DNA from: Streptosporangium lutulentum
Lineage (GTDB): Bacteria > Actinomycetota > Actinomycetes > Streptosporangiales > Streptosporangiaceae
Length of the DNA stretch: 64,000 nt
Reading direction: 5' to 3'
Assembly: GCF_030811455.1 (NCBI RefSeq)
Contig: NZ_JAUSQU010000001.1
Location: 4,340,001 to 4,404,000 of the forward strand
Below are positions 27,610-35,543 of the stretch, in pieces. A program made the position numbers and the translations under genes. Numbering within the stretch: position 1 is the first letter of the stretch; every line of letters starts with the position of its first letter. Under the pieces are notes generated by a model, which saw nothing but the letters and a program-made list of their open reading frames with translations, made no database searches and was not told where the DNA came from.

Positions 27610-27681
27610 GCGGAAGTGGCTCAGTGGTAGAGCATCACCTTGCCAAGGTGAGGGTCGCGGGTTCGAATCCCGTCTTCCGCT
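27610..27681 (+). tRNA. tRNA-Gly (GCC)
   Basis: Acceptor GCGGAAG / CTTCCGC with discriminator T, anticodon stem CACCT/AGGTG around TGCCA (anticodon GCC), T-arm GGGTTCGAATCCC. CCA not encoded. Confidence 0.97.
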
Positions 27682-27707
27682 CGGAAAGGGACTTCTGTCC
27701 CCCACTC

Positions 27708-27778
27708 GGTGGAGTGGCCGAGAGGCGAGGCAACGGCCTGCAAAGCCGTGTACACGGGTTCAAATCCCGTCTCCACCT
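27708..27778 (+). tRNA. tRNA-Cys (GCA)
   Basis: Acceptor GGTGGAG / CTCCACC with discriminator T, anticodon arm ACGGC-CTGCAAA-GCCGT (anticodon GCA), T-arm GGGTTCAAATCCC. Confidence 0.97.
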
Positions 27779-27791
27779 CTGGTTTCAGCAC

Positions 27792-27863
27792 GGACGATTA
27801 GCTCAGCGGGAGAGCGCTTCCCTGACACGGAAGAGGTCACAGGTTCAATCCCTGTATCGTCCA
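27792..27863 (+). tRNA. tRNA-Val (GAC)
   Basis: Acceptor GGACGAT / ATCGTCC with discriminator A, anticodon arm CTTCC-CTGACAC-GGAAG (anticodon GAC), T-arm AGGTTCAATCCCT. Its first arms are nearly identical to those of the CAC isoacceptor at 20661. Confidence 0.97.
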
Positions 27864-27905
27864 CCACACTCCACGGCAGACCAGGCCTGACCTGGTTAAA
27901 AAGTC

Positions 27906-27948
27906 AAAGCCCCAGTTCACGGCACACACCGAGAATCTGGGGCTTTTT
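27906..27948 (+). terminator. Intrinsic terminator of the tRNA cluster
   Basis: AAAGCCCCAG / CTGGGGCTTT stem followed by a run of five T in total, 42 bp after tRNA-Val. Confidence 0.92.
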
Positions 27949-28053
27949 GTCGTTCCGGGTTGTCCGCGGTGCCTGTCGGCACCGGTGCCGATGTTGTGCT
28001 GACCCGTGGCGGCTCACCGGAACGCTCCATGATTTACCACCATGAAGGTCGCT

Positions 28054-28683
28054 TCAGAGACCAAAGTCGGACAGACAAGCGTCCAGACCGTGAACCTCAA
28101 CGGGGACCGGGCAAACGAAGTCGTAACGATTCACGCGGAGCCGCTGGTCGATGCGGCGCTTGCCTTGAACCACCCGGGTGGTGATGCCGTCCGGTTGGTA
28201 GCCGAGCTTCCGGGAGACCGCCAACGACGCCGGGTTGTCCACGAACGCCGATGAAGTGGCCGTTTCTGCGTCCAGCCCGTCGAAGGCGAGGCTCAGGACG
28301 GCGGCGCGCATCTCAGTGCCCAGGCCCTTGCCCTGCCAGGCGCGCCCGAGCCAGGAGCCACTGGTGACCTCCCGGCTGGTCGCGAAGTCCGTCGCGCCGA
28401 CGCCTTGGGAGCCGATGACCTGGCCGTCGTGCACGACGACGAAGTTGGCCTGCCATTCTTCGGGCCGCCACGCGGCGAGCATCCCGAGGTTGTGCTTGAC
28501 CGTGTTGCGCGGCAACTGGTCGGCGGGGGCCTCTGTCCACGGGTGGAGGAACGGCATGAAGCCGGGCTCGTGCACCCCCTCCAGTGCCCGGTCGGCGAGC
28601 TCGTCCAGGTCCGCGAAAGAGGGCAGCCGCAGTTCCAGGCGAGGCGTGGTGAGGCGAAGATCGAGTAGAGGCCAGTGGCGCAT
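28054..28683 (-). CDS. GNAT acetyltransferase (RimJ/RimL type)
   Basis: 209-aa N-acetyltransferase. Features: LTTPRLELRLPSFADLDELA at the start, FVVVHDGQVIGSQGV (beta 4), the acetyl-CoA loop WLGRAWQGKGLGTEMRAAVL and FVDNPASLAVSRKLGY. The arrangement fits enzymes acetylating protein N-termini or small amines. The ATG at 28683 lies 9 bp after a GntR-like remnant on the same strand, which may once have been its cotranscribed regulator. Substrate unknown. Confidence 0.85.
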   Translation of the reverse strand: MRHWPLLDLRLTTPRLELRLPSFADLDELADRALEGVHEPGFMPFLHPWTEAPADQLPRNTVKHNLGMLAAWRPEEWQANFVVVHDGQVIGSQGVGATDFATSREVTSGSWLGRAWQGKGLGTEMRAAVLSLAFDGLDAETATSSAFVDNPASLAVSRKLGYQPDGITTRVVQGKRRIDQRLRVNRYDFVCPVPVEVHGLDACLSDFGL

Positions 28684-28692
28684 ATCCGGTGA

Positions 28693-28926
28693 TTATCCCC
28701 GTGCGCCTGCCGTACGGCATCCGAATTGATCGCTGGTCGATTCCGGCGGACCACCCGCTTCGTGGTCGACCACGAAGCTCCCCGTGCCAGGAACGGTCAC
28801 GGTCAATCCATCAGCCCTCAGGGCCCTGTGAACCTTCTGCCCCGTACCCGTGGCAACGCCGAACTCACTCAGCGGCTCAACCACGCTTGGCACACGGCCC
28901 CCAGGAGCGCAGATCCCATCATCGAT
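28693..28926 (-). pseudogene. Remnant of a GntR-type winged-helix regulator
   Basis: The minus-strand frame encodes PGGRVPSVVEPLSEFGVATG, then KVHRALRADGLTVTVPGTGS and FVVDHE. This matches the second half of a GntR DNA-binding domain (typical PGxRLPS...L..FGV..GT...AL..L.ADGL....G.G.FV). The usual first helix is unrecognisable and no start codon with a ribosome site is present, so the N-terminus seems lost or frameshifted. It could also be a tiny wHTH-only protein with an unusual start. Confidence 0.5.
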
Positions 28927-29022
28927 GTTTCGGTCTCCGGGCCTCGGGTTCGCACGATGAGCTCTGAAACGGCTCCGCGTGGCTGCCGCCACGCGATGTG
29001 AGCGCGATGAATACTGAACGGC

Positions 29023-29631
29023 ATGCGTGTCGACTTTGATCCCGAGGTCCTGGGCGGGGCGGCTTTCTACCGGTTCCTGACCTCGGTCGTCGTTCCGCGT
29101 CCGATCGCGTGGGTCTCCACCGTCACACCCGACGGAGCGGTGGACAACCTCGCTCCGCACTCCTTCTTCAGCGTCGCCAGCACCGATCCCCCGATCGTGC
29201 AGTTCACCTCGATCGGCCGCAAGGACTCCCTGCGCAACGTCGAGGACACCGGAGAGTTCGTCGTCAACTTCTCCTCCGAACCGCTGCTGAACCTGATCCG
29301 GGCCACCGCCACCGATTTCCCCCGGACCGTGAGCGAATTCGGCTTCGCGGGAATCGAACGCGAAGCCAGCCGTCATGTGCGACCGCCCCGGGTGGCCGCC
29401 TCTCCCGTTGTCCTGGAATGCCGTTCACACACCACTCTGCGCATGGGTAACTCCACCTTGGTGTTCGGCAGGGTCTTCCTCGCGTCGGTGCACGAGGAGT
29501 ACATCGTCAACGGCCGGCCCGACGCCGAGCGGCTGCGCCCGTTGACCAAGCTCGGCGGCGACGAATGGGGGACGCTGGGCGAGATCTTGCACCTGAGCCG
29601 CATCCCTTACGAGGAGCCGCAGGCCGAATGA
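29023..29631 (+). CDS. Flavin reductase-like FMN-binding split-barrel protein
   Basis: 202-aa protein of the flavin reductase-like family, which binds FMN non-covalently. Typical sequence: FYRFLTSVVVPRPIAWVSTV, VDNLAPHSFFSVASTDPPIVQF, KDSLRNVEDTGEFVVNF, RVAASPVVLECR and ILHLSRIPYEEP. Often the partner of a two-component monooxygenase or a stand-alone oxidoreductase; no partner is adjacent. ATG at 29023. Confidence 0.85.
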   Translation: MRVDFDPEVLGGAAFYRFLTSVVVPRPIAWVSTVTPDGAVDNLAPHSFFSVASTDPPIVQFTSIGRKDSLRNVEDTGEFVVNFSSEPLLNLIRATATDFPRTVSEFGFAGIEREASRHVRPPRVAASPVVLECRSHTTLRMGNSTLVFGRVFLASVHEEYIVNGRPDAERLRPLTKLGGDEWGTLGEILHLSRIPYEEPQAE

Positions 29632-29791
29632 CCCGTTGAGTCCGGAGGCTTCCCCGGCACGGTTCGGGCGAGCATGCCGCGGCCGACGCCGAACCGGTCA
29701 CGCCGGCGCCCGAAGTCCTGTTCTCCCGCATTCCGTCCGGCCTCGAAGGTCTGAGAAGCGATCTGACCTCATGTTGGCTTGAGGTAGCAAG

Positions 29792-29977
29792 GTGGTCCGG
29801 GTGAAGACAACAGAGATCATCGAGCAGGCCCGCGAGATCGAGGCGATCAAGCGGGTGGTCGCCATGATCGAGCACTCCCAGAACAACGAGCTTCCCGACG
29901 AGTTCGTCGGCCTGTTCCGGTCCGACGCGATCTGGACGACGGGCGGGGGGAAGCTCCTGATCGGTCGCGATGAGATC
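29792..29977 (+). pseudogene. Truncated SnoaL/SgcJ-like gene
   Basis: From GTG 29792 (GAGG upstream) about 62 codons match the N-terminal half of SgcJ/EcaC-type proteins of the NTF2-like fold: EIEAIKRVVAMIEHSQNN, ELPDEFVGLFRSDAIWTTGG and KLLIGRDEI. Similarity stops abruptly after codon 62. The frame then reads through a perfect hairpin into Arg-rich sequence antisense to the PPOX gene. The family normally has about 130-140 residues, so the 3' half is missing. Confidence 0.6.
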
Positions 29978-29985
29978 GGAGAAGG

Positions 29986-30014
29986 CCCGCTCACCGGTGT
30001 GGCCGGTGAGCGGG
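29986..30014. terminator. Perfect 12-bp hairpin just past the SgcJ-like truncation
   Basis: Arms CCCGCTCACCGG and CCGGTGAGCGGG around TGTGG, starting 8 bp after homology to the SgcJ-like family ends. It could be a terminator or the scar of an inserted or deleted element. Confidence 0.65.
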
Positions 30015-30152
30015 TCTCGACGGCCGCCGGCCCGGGTTCGCCGGCCTGGAGATTCCTCGGCGTGTTCGATCGGCTGATTCACCCCGTCGTCGCGGAAGGC
30101 GACGCCGGTGACGGGTTCGTCGCGTCGAGCCGCCGCGGCCGGTGTCGCGGCG

Positions 30153-30581
30153 TCAGTCGGCGACGTCGGAGAAGGCGACGACCTTCTCGATGCGGACCCG
30201 GACCAGCAGCTCGCCGGGGACGCCGTTGCGGGCGCCGTACTCCTGTGCCAGATCCGCGCCCATGTAGCGGGCGGCGATCCGGGTCGCCCAGTCACGGAGC
30301 GCTTTCGGCTCGTCGCTGAGGTCGGCCCTTCCCTGCATCGTGACGAAGTCGAAGGGCGGCCGCTCGTCGTCGACGCATATCGCGACCCGGCAGTCTCGTG
30401 CCAGGTTGCGGCCCTTGACGGTGCTCTGACCGGTCATGAAGATCAGGTCGTCGCCGTCGAGCAGGAACCACACGGGCGCGATGTGCGGGCTCCCGTCGAC
30501 CCGTACGGTCGACAGCTTGCCGGTGCGGGTCCCCTCCGAGACGAACGCCTGCCACTGCTCCTTCGACATTTTCTGTGCCAT
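30153..30581 (-). CDS. PPOX-class (pyridoxamine oxidase-like) F420/flavin protein
   Basis: 142-aa split beta-barrel protein: MAQKMSKEQWQAFVSEGTRT, TVRVDGSPHIAPVWFLLDGD, IFMTGQSTVKGRNLARDCRV, VTMQGRADLSD and ELLVRVRIEKVVAFSDV. This is typical of actinobacterial PPOX-class F420-dependent enzymes. The start ATG 30581 is preferred over an upstream in-frame codon at 30596. The preferred cofactor (F420, FMN or heme) is not determined by these motifs. Confidence 0.85.
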   Translation of the reverse strand: MAQKMSKEQWQAFVSEGTRTGKLSTVRVDGSPHIAPVWFLLDGDDLIFMTGQSTVKGRNLARDCRVAICVDDERPPFDFVTMQGRADLSDEPKALRDWATRIAARYMGADLAQEYGARNGVPGELLVRVRIEKVVAFSDVAD

Positions 30582-30893
30582 GTCTCCATCCTGCAACCAT
30601 CGCCCGCCGAATCGCCGACCGCCTCGCCGGACCGCGCCGTCCTCGCGTCCACCGGGACGGGCCGGGACCTGACGCGCCGTCCGGGTGCGGGAGGACTCGG
30701 TGCCCGGCGCACGGCAAGGAGCTCGCGACCGAGGTCGTCGAGGACAGCGGGCCTCGGCGGACGAGGGGGCCGCTCCGAGGTCTCCGGGGGACCGAACAGG
30801 AGTGCCGCCGGAGGTCGGACCTCCGGCGGCACCCTGTCGTCGGCTCCGCCGACGTGGCGGCGTTGTCGGCGTCGTCGACTGCTTCTGGTTTTC
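30582..30893. other. Spacer before the first GH87 gene's 3' end
   Basis: 312 bp without a convincing gene. It contains the GH87 terminator at 30803-30831 and otherwise GC-rich unstructured sequence. Confidence 0.5.
30803..30831 (-). terminator. Terminator downstream of the large GH87-like gene
   Basis: Arms TGCCGCCGGAGGTC and GACCTCCGGCGGCA separated by one base (13-bp stem with a 3-nt loop), 62 bp beyond the stop at 30894. Confidence 0.75.
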
Positions 30894-33800
30894 CTACGGG
30901 TTGACGTTGATAGTGAAGGTGGACGTCGTGTTCCTGATGTTCACGGCGTTATTGGTCATCCTGAGGTTGTTGAACGTCACCGAGCCGACCGCGGGTCCCT
31001 GGCCGGGCTCGGGCATCTCGTTGGCCCAGATGCCGAACCCGGACTTGGCGTCGAAGGCGTCGCCGCTCTTCTGGGCACCCGAGATGGAGACGTTCGTGAA
31101 GACCGTGTCCGTGACCGGGAACTGCGGCTGGCCTCCCACGTAGTTCGTCTGGAACATGATGCCGCTGTAGGTCGGGTCCACGATGTCCACGTCGCTGACG
31201 CGGATGCCCTGGAACACCTTCGAAGCGGAGAAGACCCAGATCGCCGGGAAGGTCTGTCCTCCCCAGAAGTGCCCGCCGGCGCGGACGATCGAGATGTTCT
31301 CGAACCTGGTGGGCGGGCTGGCGCCGAAGCCGTTCATCGGGTAGCCGAAGTCGAGCGAGCTGATCGTGATGCCGGAGTAGACCAGCGTGTCCGCGATGTA
31401 GATGTTCCTGAACACGTTGTCGTACCCGCCGTAGACCGCGACACCGGCGGCACGCCAGGTCAGGATCGAGGTCAGGTTCTCATACACGTTGCCTCTCATA
31501 TCGGATCCACCGCCGTCGATGGCCGAGAACAACGCGAAGCTGTCGTCTCCGGTCGCGCGGGCCTCGTTGTTGCTGACGAGGTTGTCCGTGCTGCCGTTCG
31601 TCATGTTGATGCCGTCGGCGAACATGTTGCGGATACGGGAGTTCTTGATCGTCACCCGGTCGGTGTTCAGGCCCCAGTACAGGCAGACCATGTGCTCGTT
31701 CCAGATGTTGTCGATCACGATGTTGGCGACGTTGGCGAAGTCGAACACCTTGCCCGGACCGTCGATGCGTGAGGTGTAGTTACCGAAGTAGGCGAAGTTC
31801 GAGAACGAGGAGCCTCCCGCCGATCCCTCCGCGCGGAAGCCGATGTCGGTGTTGTCCTGGGTCGTCGGAGCGCGGAACTGGGTGTACCACGGACCGGCGC
31901 CGACCACCTTGACGGCCTTGCCGTACACCTGGAACTTGCTCGCCGTCTGGTAGGTGCCCGGCGGCAGGTAGACGCCGACGAGGGTGCCGGTGGTGTCCAT
32001 CCGGACCCGGTCGAGCGCGTTCTGCACGTCCTGGTGCGCGAAGCCCGTGGGCACCGCGTAGGTGGTGGGGTTGGGGTTGGCGATGGGCGCGACCTGCTCC
32101 AGGTTGATGAAGTCGATCGCGTACGTCGTCGTGTTGGCGGGGTCCTTCTGCAGCCTGATCTTGCTGCCGGCCGGGACGGTCGTCCCGAGCATGACGTTGG
32201 CCTCGTCGTAGATGTGACGTGCGCCCGCTCCCGGCGAGTTGCCGGGTGACGCCTCGTTGCCGTACAGCCACGCGTACTTGGAGGTCAGGTCGATGGGCTT
32301 GAGGAAGGTGCCGTTGACGTAGATGTTGAGGGTGGAGTTGATCCCGCTGCCGCCCGCCGCGTCCGGGATGGAGAACCGGGTGACGAGGGTGTTGGTGCTG
32401 GCCTTGGTGGTGAACTCGACGTAGCTGCCGTTGGAGTTCAGCGTCACGGCCTTGCGGCCGGAGGCCTCGCCCGCCAGGGTGCCGACGTCCCGGCTCGGGC
32501 CGACGACGGCCGCGCCGCCGCCGGTGACGGCGTCCTCGGCCTCATACATGTCGTAGGGCATGTTGGCGCCGCGTCCGACGAAGAACGACTGCGTGCCGGT
32601 GTTGTTCGCCCGCTTCACCGGCAGTTCGTTGGCGTCGTCGGCCAGCACCGTCTTGACGGTGTACTTGCCGTTGGCGGCCGTCCACGTTCCCAGGTTGACC
32701 GGGGCCGTGGTGGCGCCGGCGGCGATCACGCCGCTGTAGGAGCCGGTCAGCGTACGGAGAACGGTGCCGGCCTCGTTGGCGACCGTCAGGGTGATGGCGT
32801 GGGCGCCGCCCGCGGAGGCCACGTTGCCCTGGTTCTTGATCGGCACGGAGAAGGTGACGACGTTGCCGTTCGCCGGGTTGCTCGGCGTCCAGCTGGGCAC
32901 CGCGACGAGGTCCGAGCTGTCGACGGGCCTGACGACGAGCGAGGACGGGTTCGTGAAGGTGTTGTTCGCCTCGTTCTGCTCGATGACGTCGTTGGCCTCG
33001 TCGACCTTGGCGCTCAGCGGGTAGGTGGCCGCGTCACGAGGGCCGACGTTGGCGGAGACGTTGGCGGTCGCCCCGGCCGCCAGCGCGCCGACGGCGGCGG
33101 TGCCGACCTTGGTGGTTCCCAGATAGAAGTTGACGTTCGTCGCGCCGGAGGCCGCCGTCCCGGCGTTGCTGACCGTGGCCGCCAGTGTGATGGCGTCGGT
33201 CTCGATCGGGGACGCGGGAGACGCCGACATGCCCGTGATCGTCAGGTCCGGGTTCGGGGCGGGAGTGCCGATGACCTGGAACTCCGCGACCTGGCCGGCG
33301 GGGGCGCCGGTGTTCGTGGTGAACCTGAGCTGGACGTCGGCGACCGTGGCGGTGACGGGGATCGTCACGGTGTTCCCGGTGGCGGGGTTGAAGGTGTGGG
33401 CCGTCGCCGAGGACAGGTTGGTGAAGCCGGTGGCGTTCTGCTCACGCCCGAGGACCTGGACGGTCTGCGTGCGCGTCCCCCAGGAGCTGTCGGGGTTCAG
33501 CTTCAGCACGACCGAGTTGACGGAGGCGTTCGAGCCCAGCTGCACGGTGATCGTGCTGGGCTGGCCGTTGCCCTCCCAGTAGGTCGCCGTGTTGTTGTCG
33601 TTGGCGTTCGTGGCCACGAAGGTGTGAACCGTGCCCGAAGCGGTGATCGCCTTGCCGACGGCCAGGTTGGAGCCGCCGCCACCGCCGCTGCCGGTACGCG
33701 TGACGGTGTTGCTGTTCGAGGACTGGTTGCCCGCCGCGTCCTTGGCCCTGACGTAGTAGGAGACCGTCGCGGTGGCCGGCTGGGTGTCGGTGTAGGTCAG

Positions 33801-34490
33801 GACGTTGCCCGCCACGCTGGCGCGCAGGGCGTTGTTGGCGTAGACGTCGTAACCGGTCACGCCCACGAGGTCGGTCGAGGCGCCCCAGGTCAGCCTGATC
33901 TGGCCGGAGCCGGGCTGGGTGTAGGCCAGGTTGGACGGCGCGCTGGGAGCCGTCGTGTCGTTGCCGGAGCCGACGGGACCGTACACCTCGAACTCGGAGA
34001 GCTGACCGGCGGGCCAGCCCGTGTTGCCGGTGATGTTCACCCGCACGTATCGGGCGTTGGTCGCGGTGAAGTTGATCGTCACCGTGTTGCCGGTCGCCGG
34101 GTTGAAGGTGTATCCGGCGGAGCCGACGGTGGTGGTGGTGGGCGAGCCGCTCGTGCCCGTCAGCACCGACAGGGTCTGCGTCCTGGTGGCCCAGGCCGTC
34201 GCCGGCGGCAGCTTCAGGATGACCTGGTTGACGCTGGTCACGGCCCCGAGGTCGATCTGGGCCCACTGCGGGAAGGCGTTGTTGTTGCTCTCCCAGTAGG
34301 TGCTCGGGTTGCCGTCGTTGAGGTTGCCGGCCCCGTAGACGTCACTGACGCCGCTGACCGTGGCCGTCTTCCCCGCCGCCAGGTTGGGCCCGGCCGCGGA
34401 GGCCGGGGAGACCGGCCCGGCGAGAGCGATCAGGCTGACCGCGAGTGTCGCCGCGATCAGCCGTAACACCGTTACGTACTTCTTTCTCAT
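30894..34490 (-). CDS. Secreted multidomain alpha-1,3-glucanase-like protein (GH87 type)
   Basis: 1198 aa, extracellular. Domains read from sequence: signal peptide about 1-32; discoidin-like sugar-binding module 35-170; fibronectin III 180-265; second discoidin-like module 275-408; two CARDB-like modules about 412-638. A beta-sandwich follows at 645-800 (MYEAEDA, FSIPDAAGG, RLQKDPANTTTYAIDF), then a right-handed beta-helix 815-1198. The sandwich-plus-helix unit is the GH87 catalytic architecture. Asp959 (FADGINM) and Asp982-Asp983 (ATGDDSFA) have the same 23-residue spacing as the catalytic Asp trio I recall from Paenibacillus/Bacillus alpha-1,3-glucanases. Divergent from the lacI-ABC-GH87-GH13 genes. 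Exact linkage (alpha-1,3 or mixed nigeran) is inference. Confidence 0.8.
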   Translation of the reverse strand: MRKKYVTVLRLIAATLAVSLIALAGPVSPASAAGPNLAAGKTATVSGVSDVYGAGNLNDGNPSTYWESNNNAFPQWAQIDLGAVTSVNQVILKLPPATAWATRTQTLSVLTGTSGSPTTTTVGSAGYTFNPATGNTVTINFTATNARYVRVNITGNTGWPAGQLSEFEVYGPVGSGNDTTAPSAPSNLAYTQPGSGQIRLTWGASTDLVGVTGYDVYANNALRASVAGNVLTYTDTQPATATVSYYVRAKDAAGNQSSNSNTVTRTGSGGGGGSNLAVGKAITASGTVHTFVATNANDNNTATYWEGNGQPSTITVQLGSNASVNSVVLKLNPDSSWGTRTQTVQVLGREQNATGFTNLSSATAHTFNPATGNTVTIPVTATVADVQLRFTTNTGAPAGQVAEFQVIGTPAPNPDLTITGMSASPASPIETDAITLAATVSNAGTAASGATNVNFYLGTTKVGTAAVGALAAGATANVSANVGPRDAATYPLSAKVDEANDVIEQNEANNTFTNPSSLVVRPVDSSDLVAVPSWTPSNPANGNVVTFSVPIKNQGNVASAGGAHAITLTVANEAGTVLRTLTGSYSGVIAAGATTAPVNLGTWTAANGKYTVKTVLADDANELPVKRANNTGTQSFFVGRGANMPYDMYEAEDAVTGGGAAVVGPSRDVGTLAGEASGRKAVTLNSNGSYVEFTTKASTNTLVTRFSIPDAAGGSGINSTLNIYVNGTFLKPIDLTSKYAWLYGNEASPGNSPGAGARHIYDEANVMLGTTVPAGSKIRLQKDPANTTTYAIDFINLEQVAPIANPNPTTYAVPTGFAHQDVQNALDRVRMDTTGTLVGVYLPPGTYQTASKFQVYGKAVKVVGAGPWYTQFRAPTTQDNTDIGFRAEGSAGGSSFSNFAYFGNYTSRIDGPGKVFDFANVANIVIDNIWNEHMVCLYWGLNTDRVTIKNSRIRNMFADGINMTNGSTDNLVSNNEARATGDDSFALFSAIDGGGSDMRGNVYENLTSILTWRAAGVAVYGGYDNVFRNIYIADTLVYSGITISSLDFGYPMNGFGASPPTRFENISIVRAGGHFWGGQTFPAIWVFSASKVFQGIRVSDVDIVDPTYSGIMFQTNYVGGQPQFPVTDTVFTNVSISGAQKSGDAFDAKSGFGIWANEMPEPGQGPAVGSVTFNNLRMTNNAVNIRNTTSTFTINVNP

Positions 34491-34841
34491 CGCTTCTTCT
34501 ATCTCTCGTCTGTAACGACAGGGGGTGGCGGGGAGGCTTTCACCTCCGCCGCGGAATGCACTCGTTTACCGACGGGTGGTGCCTTGCTCGCGAAGTGTGT
34601 TCGGGGGTCCGGTGAGCGGGTCGGCGGGTGTGACCCGCCATGCCGATCCGCGAGTCTCGCTCCGTTCGCCGTGAGGAGCCGCGCCGCCCACCGTGTCACC
34701 GGCGGGACGGGAAGGTGACCGGCGGAACCGGTGATGTCTGTGAACGTCGAGTTTCGCCCCGGCGCCGGAAGAACGGTGTCCGGGACTTCTTCCGCGTCAC
34801 CTGTGACGGCGACCCCGGGCGTTCCGGCCAGGCTCGGTCGC

Positions 34842-34866
34842 GATCTTGACAGCGCTTGTCGCGATC
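34842..34866. promoter_or_regulatory. LacI-type operator candidate 1
   Basis: GATC-TTGACAGCGCTTGTC-GC-GATC: near-palindrome centred on GCGC, with the TGACAG half-site shared by the element at 35270. It lies 352 bp upstream of the large GH87 gene. Confidence 0.55.
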
Positions 34867-35269
34867 CGGGCCGGGTGACGGCCCGCCGATCGCGTCGACT
34901 CGGGAACGATCGGTCTTTGCAACCGCTGCCGCCAGGGCGGCGACCGGCCGCGCAATGCCGAAACCGACATCACCTGGGCCTCTCCGTTGATGAACGGGAC
35001 AGGCGCACGGCTACGGCGCACTCCTGCCAGAAGTTGCGGAGAATAGAAAGAAACTGAATATAGCTTTGCAAAATTCTTACATTGCTTTGGCCAAAGGTTA
35101 CATACGTGCTACGGCCACGTCAACGGCTCAAGAAGTTCGACTTGTTATGACATAGCAGACCAAGGCCGTTATGGCCTTTCCGGTCGACGCGAAGTTCCCG
35201 GCTCCCTCGGCGACGGACGGGAGCGGGGCCGCGTTCGCGCCCGAAGGTGAATCGCCGTCGGCGCCCGGA

Positions 35270-35292
35270 GATCTGACAGCACCTGTCAGATC
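35270..35292. promoter_or_regulatory. LacI-type operator candidate 2
   Basis: Perfect 10-bp arms GATCTGACAG and CTGTCAGATC around CAC. It lies 252 bp upstream of lacI and repeats the half-site of candidate 1. Confidence 0.6.
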
Positions 35293-35502
35293 CCGCCTCA
35301 CTCCGGGAGGGCTCGGCGCCCGCGCGTCCCCGTTCCGGCCGACCCCGATCCGGCGCGGCGAGGACCCTCCGCGCCGATCTCGCCGAGCCCGGAATCCCTC
35401 CGGCCGGAACATGACCGCCGCCGAAGCGCCGGACCCGCGCCCCGGCATGCCGGCGGGCTCCGGAACGGCATGGCGAAATTCTTTATGTCAATTTCTTGCG
35501 CA

Positions 35503-35521
35503 GTCGATCTTCATTTTTGCG
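35503..35521 (+). promoter_or_regulatory. Motif shared by the lacI and sugar-binding-protein leaders
   Basis: GTCGATC followed within 5 bp by TTTTTGCG, 23 bp before the lacI GTG. The same two blocks occur upstream of the binding-protein gene (36614-36636), suggesting a common regulator. Confidence 0.45.
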
Positions 35522-35543
35522 CCAACTGTTGTAACGTGGCGAT

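Larger units (their letters stand above)
34491..35543. other. 1.05-kb divergent control region of the GH87 locus
   Basis: No convincing gene. It holds two palindromic operator candidates (34842-34866, 35270-35292) and an AT-rich segment 35030-35160 that is the likeliest promoter zone. That segment contains the perfect palindrome CTTTGGCCAAAG at 35085 and the inverted repeat ACGTG/CACGT at 35104-35120. A shared motif precedes lacI at 35503-35521. Unusually long for a divergent promoter in this genome. Confidence 0.6.

Noticed and set aside
32799..34466. Long plus-strand open frame opposite the large GH87 gene
   Set aside because: Antisense shadow of a recognisable multidomain protein; Gly/Arg/Val-rich and without domains.
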